The translations under genes and the position numbers were made by a program. From Clostridium rectalis (lineage in GTDB: Bacteria > Bacillota > Clostridia > Clostridiales > Clostridiaceae): a stretch of 64,000 nt of DNA. The stretch lies in contig NZ_UYZZ01000001.1 in NCBI RefSeq assembly GCF_900626095.1, forward strand, positions 62,001 to 126,000, read 5' to 3'. The notes below the pieces were generated by a model. That model saw nothing but the letters and a program-made list of their open reading frames with translations, made no database searches and was not told where the DNA came from. This document shows, one piece after another, positions 37,689-45,928 of this stretch; position 1 is the stretch's first letter, and every line of letters starts with the position of its first letter.

Positions 37689-37949
37689 ATGCTAGAAAGA
37701 AAACTTATAATTCAAAATGAAACAGGTATTCATGCAAGACCTGCAGGTAAAATAGTTAAGGAGGCATGTAAGTATAGATCTACAATAACATTTAAAAAAG
37801 GGGAAGCCTCATTTAATGCTAAAAGTATAATAAATCTTATGTCTATGGCAGCAGCAAAAGGCGATGAAGTAGTATTAATAGCAAATGGAGAAGATGAAGA
37901 GGTTGCTATTAAAAACATGTCACAATTAATATTAAACAATCTGGAATAA
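37689..37949 (+). CDS. HPr-type phosphocarrier of the dha operon
   Basis: An 86-residue HPr with His15 in GIHARPAG and Ser46 in NAKSIINLM, so both the EI phosphorylation site and the HPr kinase site are kept. Being last in dhaKLM, it probably carries phosphate from EI to DhaM, doing as a separate protein what the fused HPr domain does in E. coli DhaM. It might also serve the general PTS or phosphorylate the HPr-fused activator. ATG after GGGAGGT; a terminator follows. Confidence 0.93.
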   Translation: MLERKLIIQNETGIHARPAGKIVKEACKYRSTITFKKGEASFNAKSIINLMSMAAAKGDEVVLIANGEDEEVAIKNMSQLILNNLE

Positions 37950-37957
37950 TTTTAAAT

Positions 37958-38003
37958 AAAAATTGCTTTGAGTGTAAAGTTTAACATTCAAAGCAATTTT
38001 TAT
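37958..38003 (+). terminator. Intrinsic terminator after the dha operon
   Basis: AAATTGCTTTGA pairs with TCAAAGCAATTT across a 16-base loop, then a T run. Confidence 0.88.
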
Positions 38004-38180
38004 ATCTATAATTAAATTATAATAATTAATGTAAAAAAATTCAATTAATATAGGATAAAATATAATATATAAGTTTATTTGTGTAAAAAAAATATGATAT
38101 TTTAAGAAATAATAATAATTTTTTTAAAAATAAGAAGGAATTTACAATAATGTGTAGAATAATACAATTACAGAAGTGGT

Positions 38181-38208
38181 AATTACATCGTAACGTCATT
38201 ATGTAATT
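38181..38208. promoter_or_regulatory. Candidate operator upstream of the GntR/UTRA gene
   Basis: AATTACAT (38181-38188) and ATGTAATT (38201-38208) form an 8-bp perfect dyad with a 12-base spacer, ending 24 bases before the regulator's start. Autoregulation of the operon through this site is plausible but inferred. Confidence 0.45.
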
Positions 38209-38231
38209 CTAATATGTATTAGGAGGCAGCT

Positions 38232-38972
38232 ATGAATAGATTAAGAAATAATCCACCTATTCCACTATATTATACCCTAGTTGAATATATAAAAAAACAG
38301 ATAATAGAAGAGGAGTTAAAACCAGGAGAAACTATTCCTTCTGAAAGGGAATTAATAAGCACATTTAGTTTAAGTAGGACTACAGTAAGAAAGGCAATAG
38401 ATGTTTTGGTAAATGATGGATTGTTAATAAAAGTGCAAGGAAAAGGTACCTTTGTTCAAAATAAAAAAATAAATGATGGATTGATAAAACTTACAAGCTG
38501 TACAGAAAGTATAAAAAATATGGGATTAGAACCTAGTAGAAGAATAATTAAATGTGGAATTAACATTCCTATTAAATGTATAGGAGAAAAGCTTCAATTA
38601 AAAGAAGATGAAAAAGTTTTTGAGTTAGAAAGAGTACTCTATGGAGATGACGCACCAATAAATGTAACTAAATCTTTTACTTCATATAAATATATTAAAG
38701 GTGTAGAAGAATATAATTATGAAAAGGAATCGTTATATAACGTATTGGAAACAAAGTTAAATATAAAAATAATTCACTCAGTTAGGACAATAGAAGCTGT
38801 ACTTGCTAGTGAGAAAGACTCTGAATTATTAAATATTAATATAGGAAGTCCTATATTAATATTTAATGGTGTAGTTTATGGGGAAGTAAGTGGTAAGGAA
38901 GTACCAATAGAATATTTTGTAGCTAGATATAGATGTGATAAAACTAAATTTTATATAGAACAGGTGAGATAG
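38232..38972 (+). CDS. GntR-family regulator with UTRA ligand domain (HutC type)
   Basis: A 246-residue repressor-type regulator. The winged helix is at about 8-75 (PLYYTLVEYIKKQI, PSERELISTFSLSRTTVRKAIDVL, VQGKGTFV) and a UTRA domain follows at about 95-240 (ELERVLYGDDAPINVTKSF, VVYGEVSGKEVPIEYFVARYR). UTRA domains bind small metabolites such as sugar phosphates or amino-acid derivatives. It precedes the ABC importer and catabolic genes in the same direction, 47 bases apart, so it most likely controls them and senses a pathway intermediate. Confidence 0.93.
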   Translation: MNRLRNNPPIPLYYTLVEYIKKQIIEEELKPGETIPSERELISTFSLSRTTVRKAIDVLVNDGLLIKVQGKGTFVQNKKINDGLIKLTSCTESIKNMGLEPSRRIIKCGINIPIKCIGEKLQLKEDEKVFELERVLYGDDAPINVTKSFTSYKYIKGVEEYNYEKESLYNVLETKLNIKIIHSVRTIEAVLASEKDSELLNINIGSPILIFNGVVYGEVSGKEVPIEYFVARYRCDKTKFYIEQVR

Positions 38973-39019
38973 CTTTATATTAAATTATTTAATAATTATA
39001 TATTAAGGGGGAATTAAAA

Positions 39020-40069
39020 ATGAAAAAGCTGAAACCGATTTCCATTTTACTAACGGCAATTATTTTAGTAATGAGTTTAGTTGGTTGTGGAGGAAAGAAA
39101 GAAGATATTCAAACATCTCAGGAATCATCAGGTAAAAAACAAAAAATAGCAATGATATGTAGTGCTGGAGGACTTGGAGATAGATCCTATAATGACTCAG
39201 GTTATTCTGGACTTAGAAAAGCAGAGAGAGATTTAGATGTAGAAATTAAAGTTGTAGAACCAAAGGATATTTCAGAAGGTGAAAAATATTTAACAGAGCT
39301 TGCTAAGTCGGGATATAACCTTATCATTACTTTAGAATATGGACATGCGGAAATATTAGACAAAGTAGCACCACAATTTCCTGAAACAAGATTCTCCATA
39401 TTCAACATTTCAGTTAATCAACCTAATGTAACATCTGTAATATTTAAAGAACATGAAGGTTCATACCTTGCAGGTGCTCTTGCTGCAATGGCATCTAAGG
39501 ATACAAAAATAAAAGGTATGAATGATAAAAAAGTTTTAGGGTTTATTGGAGGAGCTGATTCTCCAGGAATAAATAAATTTTTAGAGGGATATAAAGAAGG
39601 CGCAAAATTAATTGACAAAGATATGAAGGTTATTTCTGGATATGCAAATGCTTTTGGCGATCCAGGAAAAGGAAAAGAAATGGCACTATCTCAAATAGAA
39701 CAGGGTGCTGATGTAGTTTATCAAGTTGCTGGTGGAACTGGTGAAGGTGTTATAAATGCAGCTAAAGATAAGGGTGTATTTGCTATAGGGGTAGATTCAG
39801 ATCAGGATTATATAGCACAGGGATATGTATTAACAAGTATGATGAAAAGAACTGATGTAGCTGTATATAATATCATAAAGTCATTAAAAGAAAATAAGAT
39901 AAAAGATTCAAATACAATGGAATTAGGTTTAAAGGAAGAAGGAGTTCAATTAAGTCCAATGAAGTTTACAAAGGACAAAATTCCAGCAGAATATCTAAAG
40001 AAAATTGAAGAAATAAAAAAGGATATAATAGCAGGAAAAATTAAGGTTACTGATATAACTCAAAAATAA
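39020..40069 (+). CDS. BMP-family substrate-binding lipoprotein
   Basis: A 349-residue solute-binding lipoprotein with signal peptide and lipobox LVGC (Cys at about 23). The mature part has the basic membrane protein (BMP/PnrA) fold, a type 1 periplasmic binding protein with GGLGDRSYND, GFIGGADSPGINKFLEGYKEGA and GVDSDQDYIA. BMP proteins of known specificity bind purine or pyrimidine nucleosides; the YxxD-type contacts in GDRSYNDSGY fit this group. It delivers substrate to the ATPase and two permeases downstream. ATG at 39020. Confidence 0.92.
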   Translation: MKKLKPISILLTAIILVMSLVGCGGKKEDIQTSQESSGKKQKIAMICSAGGLGDRSYNDSGYSGLRKAERDLDVEIKVVEPKDISEGEKYLTELAKSGYNLIITLEYGHAEILDKVAPQFPETRFSIFNISVNQPNVTSVIFKEHEGSYLAGALAAMASKDTKIKGMNDKKVLGFIGGADSPGINKFLEGYKEGAKLIDKDMKVISGYANAFGDPGKGKEMALSQIEQGADVVYQVAGGTGEGVINAAKDKGVFAIGVDSDQDYIAQGYVLTSMMKRTDVAVYNIIKSLKENKIKDSNTMELGLKEEGVQLSPMKFTKDKIPAEYLKKIEEIKKDIIAGKIKVTDITQK

Positions 40070-40091
40070 AAAATCTTACTTAAAATTAGGG

Positions 40092-40123
40092 ATACTACAG
40101 TAACATAAAAGTTGCTGTAGTAT
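40092..40123 (+). other. Intra-operon hairpin after the binding-protein gene
   Basis: ATACTACAGTAAC (40092-40104) pairs with GTTGCTGTAGTAT (40111-40123), one wobble, around a 6-base loop. No T run follows, so it is unlikely to be a full terminator. Such hairpins after binding-protein genes often stabilise the upstream mRNA and raise binding-protein output. Confidence 0.6.
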
Positions 40124-40148
40124 TCTGAAATGTAAAGGAGTGGAATCC

Positions 40149-41672
40149 TTGAAAATTATTGAAACTGTAAATCTTACTAAAAGATTTGGAGAATTTGTTG
40201 CAAATGATAATATAAATTTTTCAGTAGAAGAGGGAGAAATTCATGCCATTGTTGGTGAAAATGGGGCAGGAAAGAGTACTCTTATGAATTGCCTTTTTGG
40301 ATTATTAAAAGCAGATGAGGGTGATATTTATATAAAGGGTAAAAAAACTAGTATAGCAAGTCCTAAAGATGCTATTAAATTAGGAATAGGAATGGTACAT
40401 CAACATTTTAAGTTAGTCCCCAGTCTTTCAATTGCAGAAAATGTAGTTTTAGGACAGGAATTTGTAAATGGAATAAAGGTAAATTATAAGAAAGCTGTAG
40501 AGGAAGTAAAGAAGGTTTCTAATTCATACGGCTTAAAAATAGATCCGAAGGAAAAGGTGCAAGATGTATCTGTAGGAGTGCAACAAAGAATAGAAATATT
40601 AAAGATGCTTTATAGAGATGTAGATATACTTATATTAGATGAACCTACAGCTGTGTTAACACCGCAAGAAGTTGATGGTTTTTTAAATGATTTAATTGAA
40701 CTTAAAAATAAGGGGAAAACTATAATTATAATAACTCATAAATTAAATGAAGTAAAAAAATGTTCAGATAGTGTAACAGTTATTAGAAGGGGCAAAATAA
40801 TTGATTCCGTTAAGACAAAGGATGTAGATGAAAAAATATTAGCTAAGATGATGGTTGGTAGAGATGTATTGTTAAAAGTTCAAAAGGGTGAGAGTAATCC
40901 TGGAGATATAATTTATCAGGCTAAAGATATATGTACATATAATAAAAGAAATATAAAGGTATTAGATAATGTATCGTTTCACGTGAGAAGTGGTGAAATA
41001 CTTGGTATTGCTGGTGTAGAGGGGAATGGACAATCAGAAATTATAAAAGTTATGTCAGGTTTATTAAAGACTACAAAAGGTGTACTTGAATTTATGAATA
41101 AAGATATTACAAATAGTAAACCTTGTGAGATTAAAGATATGGGAATAGGTATAATTCCAGAAGATAGATATAAACATGGATTGTGTAAAAGCATGACTAT
41201 ATATGAAAATATGATATGTGGATATCATAAAAGGAAACCTATATCAAATAAAGGTTTTATAAATATAAAAGAAGTTAAAAAGAATACAGAGGAACTTATT
41301 AATAAATTTGATATAAGAATAGGAAGTAAATCTGAGGGAGTTGGGAAACTTTCTGGAGGAAATGCTCAAAAGGTTGTAATTGCAAGAGAAGTGTCTATGA
41401 GACCAAAGGTCTTAATAGCCAGTCAACCAACTAGAGGCGTAGATATAGGATCTATTGAATTTATACATAAACAATTAATTAATTATAGGGATGAAGGAAA
41501 TGCTGTGGTTCTAATTTCATCAGAATTATCCGAGATAATAAGCTTAAGTGATAGGATAGTAGTTATGTACAAAGGAAAAATAATTGGAGAAATTTCATGT
41601 ACTGAGGCTTCTAATGAAAAACTAGGATGTCTTATGGCAGGAATAAAAGAAGATGAGAAGGTGAAGGCTTGA
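40149..41672 (+). CDS. ABC transporter ATPase with two nucleotide-binding domains (nucleoside type)
   Basis: About 507 residues with two fused ATPase domains. The first has GENGAGKST, QDVSVGVQQRIEI and LILDEPTAVL. The second has the degenerate GVEGNGQSE in place of Walker A and LSGGNAQKVVIARE, as is usual in the sugar/nucleoside (RbsA/YufO) group. It works with the two permeases that follow and the BMP lipoprotein. I use the TTG at 40149, eight bases after AAAGGAG; the GTG at 40140 is inside that site. Its stop overlaps the next start (TGATG). Confidence 0.94.
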   Translation: MKIIETVNLTKRFGEFVANDNINFSVEEGEIHAIVGENGAGKSTLMNCLFGLLKADEGDIYIKGKKTSIASPKDAIKLGIGMVHQHFKLVPSLSIAENVVLGQEFVNGIKVNYKKAVEEVKKVSNSYGLKIDPKEKVQDVSVGVQQRIEILKMLYRDVDILILDEPTAVLTPQEVDGFLNDLIELKNKGKTIIIITHKLNEVKKCSDSVTVIRRGKIIDSVKTKDVDEKILAKMMVGRDVLLKVQKGESNPGDIIYQAKDICTYNKRNIKVLDNVSFHVRSGEILGIAGVEGNGQSEIIKVMSGLLKTTKGVLEFMNKDITNSKPCEIKDMGIGIIPEDRYKHGLCKSMTIYENMICGYHKRKPISNKGFINIKEVKKNTEELINKFDIRIGSKSEGVGKLSGGNAQKVVIAREVSMRPKVLIASQPTRGVDIGSIEFIHKQLINYRDEGNAVVLISSELSEIISLSDRIVVMYKGKIIGEISCTEASNEKLGCLMAGIKEDEKVKA

Positions 41673-42745
41673 TGAAAAAATTAAAAGTATATGCTAGCAA
41701 AATATTAAAGCCTATAATAACAGTGCTTATAGCATTTATAATTGGAGGTATTATAATAGCTATCTCTGGGAAAAATCCATTCTATGCATATGCTGCTTTA
41801 TTTAAAGGGGCTTTTGCTGGTAATGGTGGTTTTTATAATACCTTATTTTCAGCTACACCTTTAATATATACAGGTATAGCAACTGCAATAGCATTTAGAG
41901 CTAATATTTTTAATATGGGTGTAGAAGGACAACTATATTTAGGAGCATTTACTGCAGCATATATAGGGTTCTTTGTAACAGGATTGCCACCTATACTTCA
42001 TGTAACTTTATGTATAGTAGCAGCGGCAGTAGTAGCTGGTATATTTGCGGCTATACCAGGTCTTTTAAAGGGGTATTTAAATGTAGATGAAATGGTAGTA
42101 ACTATAATGCTTAATTATGTAGCTACTTTATTTACTGGATATTTAGCAAGTTATCCTTTTAAAGCAAAGGGTATTGGTTTTTCTGCTACAGAAATAATAC
42201 AAAAATCAGCCGAAATACCTAGGTTCTCTAAGTTATCACAACTTAATGTGTCTTTTATAATAGCATTATTAGTAGTAGCTTTTGCTTATGTTTTATTTAA
42301 AAGAACCACTTTGGGATTAGAAATAAAATCTATAGGTGAAAACAGAAATTTTGCTGAAGCCAATGGAATGAATACATCTTTTAAAATATTAATAATTACA
42401 ATCATAAGTGGTATGATTGGCGGTATGGCTGGTGCAGGTGAAGTACTAGGAGTGCACCATAGATTTATAGCCAATTTCTCACCAGGGTATGGGTGGGATG
42501 GTATGACTATAGCTTTATTAGGGAAAAATAACCCAGTAGGAGTATTAATTGCGGCTTTATTTTTCGGTGTATTAAAAAGTGGGGGAAGTACTATGGAACT
42601 TGTAGCTGGAGTTCCAAGATCACTTATAAGCATATTACAAGGATTAATAATTTTCTTTTTAGCAATAGATTTAGCACTTACTCATCCTAGATTTAAATCT
42701 ATAAAAAGAAAAGGTATAAAGAAACAAGCTGCAAAGGAGATGTAA
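41672..42745 (+). CDS. ABC transporter permease (nucleoside type), first
   Basis: A 357-residue membrane protein of the BPD_transp_2 (RbsC/YufP) family with about nine to ten helices. Segments FRANIFNMGVEGQLYLGAF, VDEMVVTIMLNYVA and IGENRNFAEANGMN are typical of the larger permease of BMP-type nucleoside importers. The ATG overlaps the ATPase stop by one base. It forms a heterodimer with the next gene product. Confidence 0.94.
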   Translation: MKKLKVYASKILKPIITVLIAFIIGGIIIAISGKNPFYAYAALFKGAFAGNGGFYNTLFSATPLIYTGIATAIAFRANIFNMGVEGQLYLGAFTAAYIGFFVTGLPPILHVTLCIVAAAVVAGIFAAIPGLLKGYLNVDEMVVTIMLNYVATLFTGYLASYPFKAKGIGFSATEIIQKSAEIPRFSKLSQLNVSFIIALLVVAFAYVLFKRTTLGLEIKSIGENRNFAEANGMNTSFKILIITIISGMIGGMAGAGEVLGVHHRFIANFSPGYGWDGMTIALLGKNNPVGVLIAALFFGVLKSGGSTMELVAGVPRSLISILQGLIIFFLAIDLALTHPRFKSIKRKGIKKQAAKEM

Positions 42746-42748
42746 AAT

Positions 42749-43660
42749 ATGGATATAATTTCTATATTAAATTCAGCACTTAGAATGTCCGCACCTATAA
42801 TACTTGCAGGACTTGGTGGACTATTTACCCACAAAGCGGGAGTTTTAAATATAGCCCTTGAAGGTATGATGCTTATAGGAGCCTTTGTATCTGTTATAGT
42901 AAGTTATGTTACTGGGAATGTTATTATAGCTGTAATTTCTGCTATAGGAGCTGCTCTATTAATGGGATTAGTATTTTCTATATTTGGTATATCATTTAAA
43001 GGTAATTTTATAATAATTGGACTAGCAGTAAATATATTTGCATTAGGTTTTACATCCTATATATTACAAACTGCATTTGGTACTAGAGGAGTTTTTTCAA
43101 ATCCAAGTATCATAGGTATAAACAAAGTAAATTTTCCTATTTTAGATAAAATACCTTTTATTGGCCCTATATTAAATAATCAAACCCCAATAGTTTATAT
43201 AAGTTTGTTATCAGTAATATTAGTAAATTTTATAATATATAAAACTAAATTTGGATTATATGTTAGAGTTGTTGGAGAAAATGAAGAAGCTGCGAAAGCG
43301 GTAGGACTTAATATAAATAGAATTAAATATTCTTCAGTTTTTATAAGTTCAATATTTTGCGCTTTGGCAGGGGTTAATTTATCTTTAGAAAATTTAAATA
43401 TGTTTGTCGAGAATATGACAAATGGAAGAGGATTTATAGCATTAGCAGCTATTTTCTGTGGAAAAGGAACACCTATTGGTACTTTTATATTTAGTGTATT
43501 ATTTGGATTTGCAGATTCACTACAGATGAGATTACAAAGTCTAAAAATTCCTGGAAGTTTTATTCAAATGATACCCTTTATATTTATAGTAGTTATTTTA
43601 ACAGTAGTTGCAATAATGCAAAACAAAAGAAGATTATCAAGGGAGGCATTTGATGAGTAA
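42749..43660 (+). CDS. ABC transporter permease (nucleoside type), second
   Basis: A 303-residue permease of the YufQ type. Landmarks are FTHKAGVLNIALEGMMLIGAF and VVGENEEAAKAVGLNINRIKY, which mirror the first permease. It starts three bases after the preceding stop with AAAGGAG upstream, and its 3' end overlaps the isochorismatase-fold gene by eight bases, tying uptake to catabolism in one transcript. Confidence 0.94.
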   Translation: MDIISILNSALRMSAPIILAGLGGLFTHKAGVLNIALEGMMLIGAFVSVIVSYVTGNVIIAVISAIGAALLMGLVFSIFGISFKGNFIIIGLAVNIFALGFTSYILQTAFGTRGVFSNPSIIGINKVNFPILDKIPFIGPILNNQTPIVYISLLSVILVNFIIYKTKFGLYVRVVGENEEAAKAVGLNINRIKYSSVFISSIFCALAGVNLSLENLNMFVENMTNGRGFIALAAIFCGKGTPIGTFIFSVLFGFADSLQMRLQSLKIPGSFIQMIPFIFIVVILTVVAIMQNKRRLSREAFDE

Positions 43661-44219
43661 AACAGCACTTTTAGTAATTGATATGGTTTATGATTTTGCT
43701 AATCCTAATGGGTTAGTATATTATCCGCAAAATGAGGAAATACTGCCAAGGATAAAAAAACTTATAGATAAGTGTAGAGAAAAGGATTTATTGATTATAT
43801 TTGTAGTGGATTCACATAGACCAGGCAAATATGATGCAGAACTAGAAGCAGTTAGGAAACACTGTATACATGGTACAGGGGGAGATGAAATAATGCCCTG
43901 CCTTGGATATAATGAAAAAACTGATTTTATAGTAACAAAACGAAGATATAGTTCTTTTTATGGAACTGATTTGGATTTAATTTTAAGAGAACATAAAATA
44001 GAAAATGTTATAGTATGTGGTACAAAAACTAATTGTTGTATAAGGTCTACTGTACATGATGCATATTTTAAGAATTATAAAGTAATTGTACCTAAAAATT
44101 GTGTTGCAACTAATAGTGATGTAATAAACCAAGTACATTTAACTGATATAGATAAGTATTATGGTGCTGTATTAACTGAAAAGGAGTTATTTAATAAATT
44201 AGATGGTGGTGAACTATAA
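43653..44219 (+). CDS. Isochorismatase-fold hydrolase, nicotinamidase-like
   Basis: A 188-residue cysteine hydrolase of the isochorismatase family. The triad is visible as D10 (VIDMVYDF), K96 (TKRRYSSF) and C129 (TNCCIRST). A nicotinamidase-like metal set, D53/H55/H70 (VDSHRP and KHCIHGT), is also present, as is the GTGGDE turn that follows it in nicotinamidases. It could deamidate an amide base or hydrolyse another C-N bond of the imported compound. The exact substrate is unknown. The ATG at 43653 overlaps the permease stop; GGGAGG precedes it. Confidence 0.88.
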   Translation: MSKTALLVIDMVYDFANPNGLVYYPQNEEILPRIKKLIDKCREKDLLIIFVVDSHRPGKYDAELEAVRKHCIHGTGGDEIMPCLGYNEKTDFIVTKRRYSSFYGTDLDLILREHKIENVIVCGTKTNCCIRSTVHDAYFKNYKVIVPKNCVATNSDVINQVHLTDIDKYYGAVLTEKELFNKLDGGEL

Positions 44220-44220
44220 A

Positions 44221-45174
44221 ATGAAAGATGTGGATATAACTGTGGTAGGATATCCTAGTATAGATAGGATAATTAAAACTGAAACTCATCCATGTTTTTG
44301 TAAAACATCTGCTATAACTAATCAAGATAATAATACCCCATATTTTGGAGGGTGTAGTGTTAATGTAGCTTACTTAGCCAGTGAACTTAATTTAAAAGTT
44401 GCTTTAGATATGAATGTTGGACGAGATTTTGAAAGTACGGGTTATAAAAGCTTTTTGCAGAAAAAAAATATAGTGTTAGATGCTGTAGATATAGTAAATG
44501 AGGATGTTACTTCGTGTACATATCTTATTACTAATCCAGCTGGAGAACATATGACATTGTTTTATCCAGGTGCTATGGATTGTAAATATAATATAAGATT
44601 AAATGAAGATATTATAAAAAGATCTAAATATGGAATAATTACAGTAGGAAATCCCCAATATAATATGAATTTTGCAAAGCTTTGTAAAATTCATAAGGTT
44701 CCTATGGTGCTTGGGATGAAATGGGATACAAAATCTTTTCCATTGGAAATTGTGAAAGAGATAATAGATGGATCAGAAATTATGATTATGAATCAAAGTG
44801 AAAGAGTAGAAATGGAAAGAGCACTAAATATAAAGGACATTACTGAACAATTTAAAAATAGTGTAACCAAAATAATTATTGTAACTAAAGGTTGTAGTGG
44901 AAGTGAAATATACGAATATAAAAATAACTATATTAAAAAATATTTTATTCCTATAGCAAAACCTAAAAGAGTAGTAGATACCGCCGGAGTTGGAGATGCT
45001 TATTTAGCAGGATTTATGGCTGCTTATATTAAAGGAAAATCTGTTGATAAGTGTGGAAGATTGGGAGCAACATTATCATCTTTTATCATTGAAAAAATGG
45101 GATGTTTGACTAATATACCAACTAAAGAGGAATTAGAAAATAGATATAAAGAAAATTATAAGGAGGAATTTTAA
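44221..45174 (+). CDS. PfkB-family carbohydrate or nucleoside kinase
   Basis: A 317-residue ribokinase-like kinase. The N-terminal substrate loop is FGGCSVNVAYLASEL, and the C-terminal PfkB signature is DTAGVGDAYLAGF with the catalytic base D259 (Val replaces the usual Ala in GAGD). Possible acceptors include ribose, a nucleoside or ribose 1-phosphate; the operon also holds a nucleoside phosphorylase, so a sugar or sugar-phosphate acceptor is likely. I use ATG 44221, after GGTGGTGA; the frame is open to ATG 44203. Its stop overlaps the next start (TAATG). Confidence 0.88.
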   Translation: MKDVDITVVGYPSIDRIIKTETHPCFCKTSAITNQDNNTPYFGGCSVNVAYLASELNLKVALDMNVGRDFESTGYKSFLQKKNIVLDAVDIVNEDVTSCTYLITNPAGEHMTLFYPGAMDCKYNIRLNEDIIKRSKYGIITVGNPQYNMNFAKLCKIHKVPMVLGMKWDTKSFPLEIVKEIIDGSEIMIMNQSERVEMERALNIKDITEQFKNSVTKIIIVTKGCSGSEIYEYKNNYIKKYFIPIAKPKRVVDTAGVGDAYLAGFMAAYIKGKSVDKCGRLGATLSSFIIEKMGCLTNIPTKEELENRYKENYKEEF

Positions 45175-45926
45175 TGGGGACATTATATCTTGGAGTAACA
45201 AAAGAAACTGTTAGTAAATATGTAATATTTTCAGGGGATCCAGGTAGAGTAAGAAAAATAATATCTTATATGGAAAATGTAGAAGAGATAGCATGTAATA
45301 GAGAATTTAATACATACACAGGGTACTATGAAGGGATAAAGATAACTGTAACATCTACTGGAATAGGGGGACCTTCTGCTGCTATAGCTATGGAAGAAAT
45401 GTATGAATGTGGTATGGAAGTAGCAGTTAGACTTGGAACAATAATGGGATTAAAAGAAAATTTAGGTAATGTTCTTATACCAAGAGGATGTATGAAGCTT
45501 GAATCAACAAGTAAAACTTATGTGGATTCCTCTTATCCAGCAGTAGCCGATTATGATTTGATAAATTGTATGAATGAAAGTTCTAAGCAAAATAGTTTAA
45601 TATATGAAAATCCAATAATATGTAGTATGGATGGTTATTATAGTGAAATGAAAGAGCTAAAACTATCAAATAAAATGGGTATAGACGTTAAGGGGAAAAT
45701 AGAAAATTTAAAAAAATATAATATTGGTGGTATAGATATGGAATCAGGAGTGATTTTAACTCTTTCCAATCTTATGGATATAAAAGGTTGCGTAGTTACA
45801 ATGACTACAGTACTTGAAAATTTAAAAGATTATTTAAAAGGTAAAGATAGAGTAAAGGCAGAAGAGGATTTAATAAAAGTAGTACTTGATGGAATTAAGA
45901 TTTATGCATCAAAGGAGATGAGGTAA
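45174..45926 (+). CDS. Nucleoside phosphorylase (uridine phosphorylase-like)
   Basis: A 250-residue enzyme of the PNP/UDP family type I. The phosphate-binding loop is GDPGRV (residues 21-26). TSTGIGGPSAAIAMEE forms the second phosphate site, and GIDMESGVILTLS carries the Met-Glu pair that grips ribose. The base-binding region differs from both uridine and purine phosphorylases that I know, so the base is uncertain. It would split an imported nucleoside to base plus (deoxy)ribose 1-phosphate. ATG after AAGGAGG, overlapping the kinase stop. Confidence 0.9.
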   Translation: MGTLYLGVTKETVSKYVIFSGDPGRVRKIISYMENVEEIACNREFNTYTGYYEGIKITVTSTGIGGPSAAIAMEEMYECGMEVAVRLGTIMGLKENLGNVLIPRGCMKLESTSKTYVDSSYPAVADYDLINCMNESSKQNSLIYENPIICSMDGYYSEMKELKLSNKMGIDVKGKIENLKKYNIGGIDMESGVILTLSNLMDIKGCVVTMTTVLENLKDYLKGKDRVKAEEDLIKVVLDGIKIYASKEMR

Positions 45927-45928
45927 AT

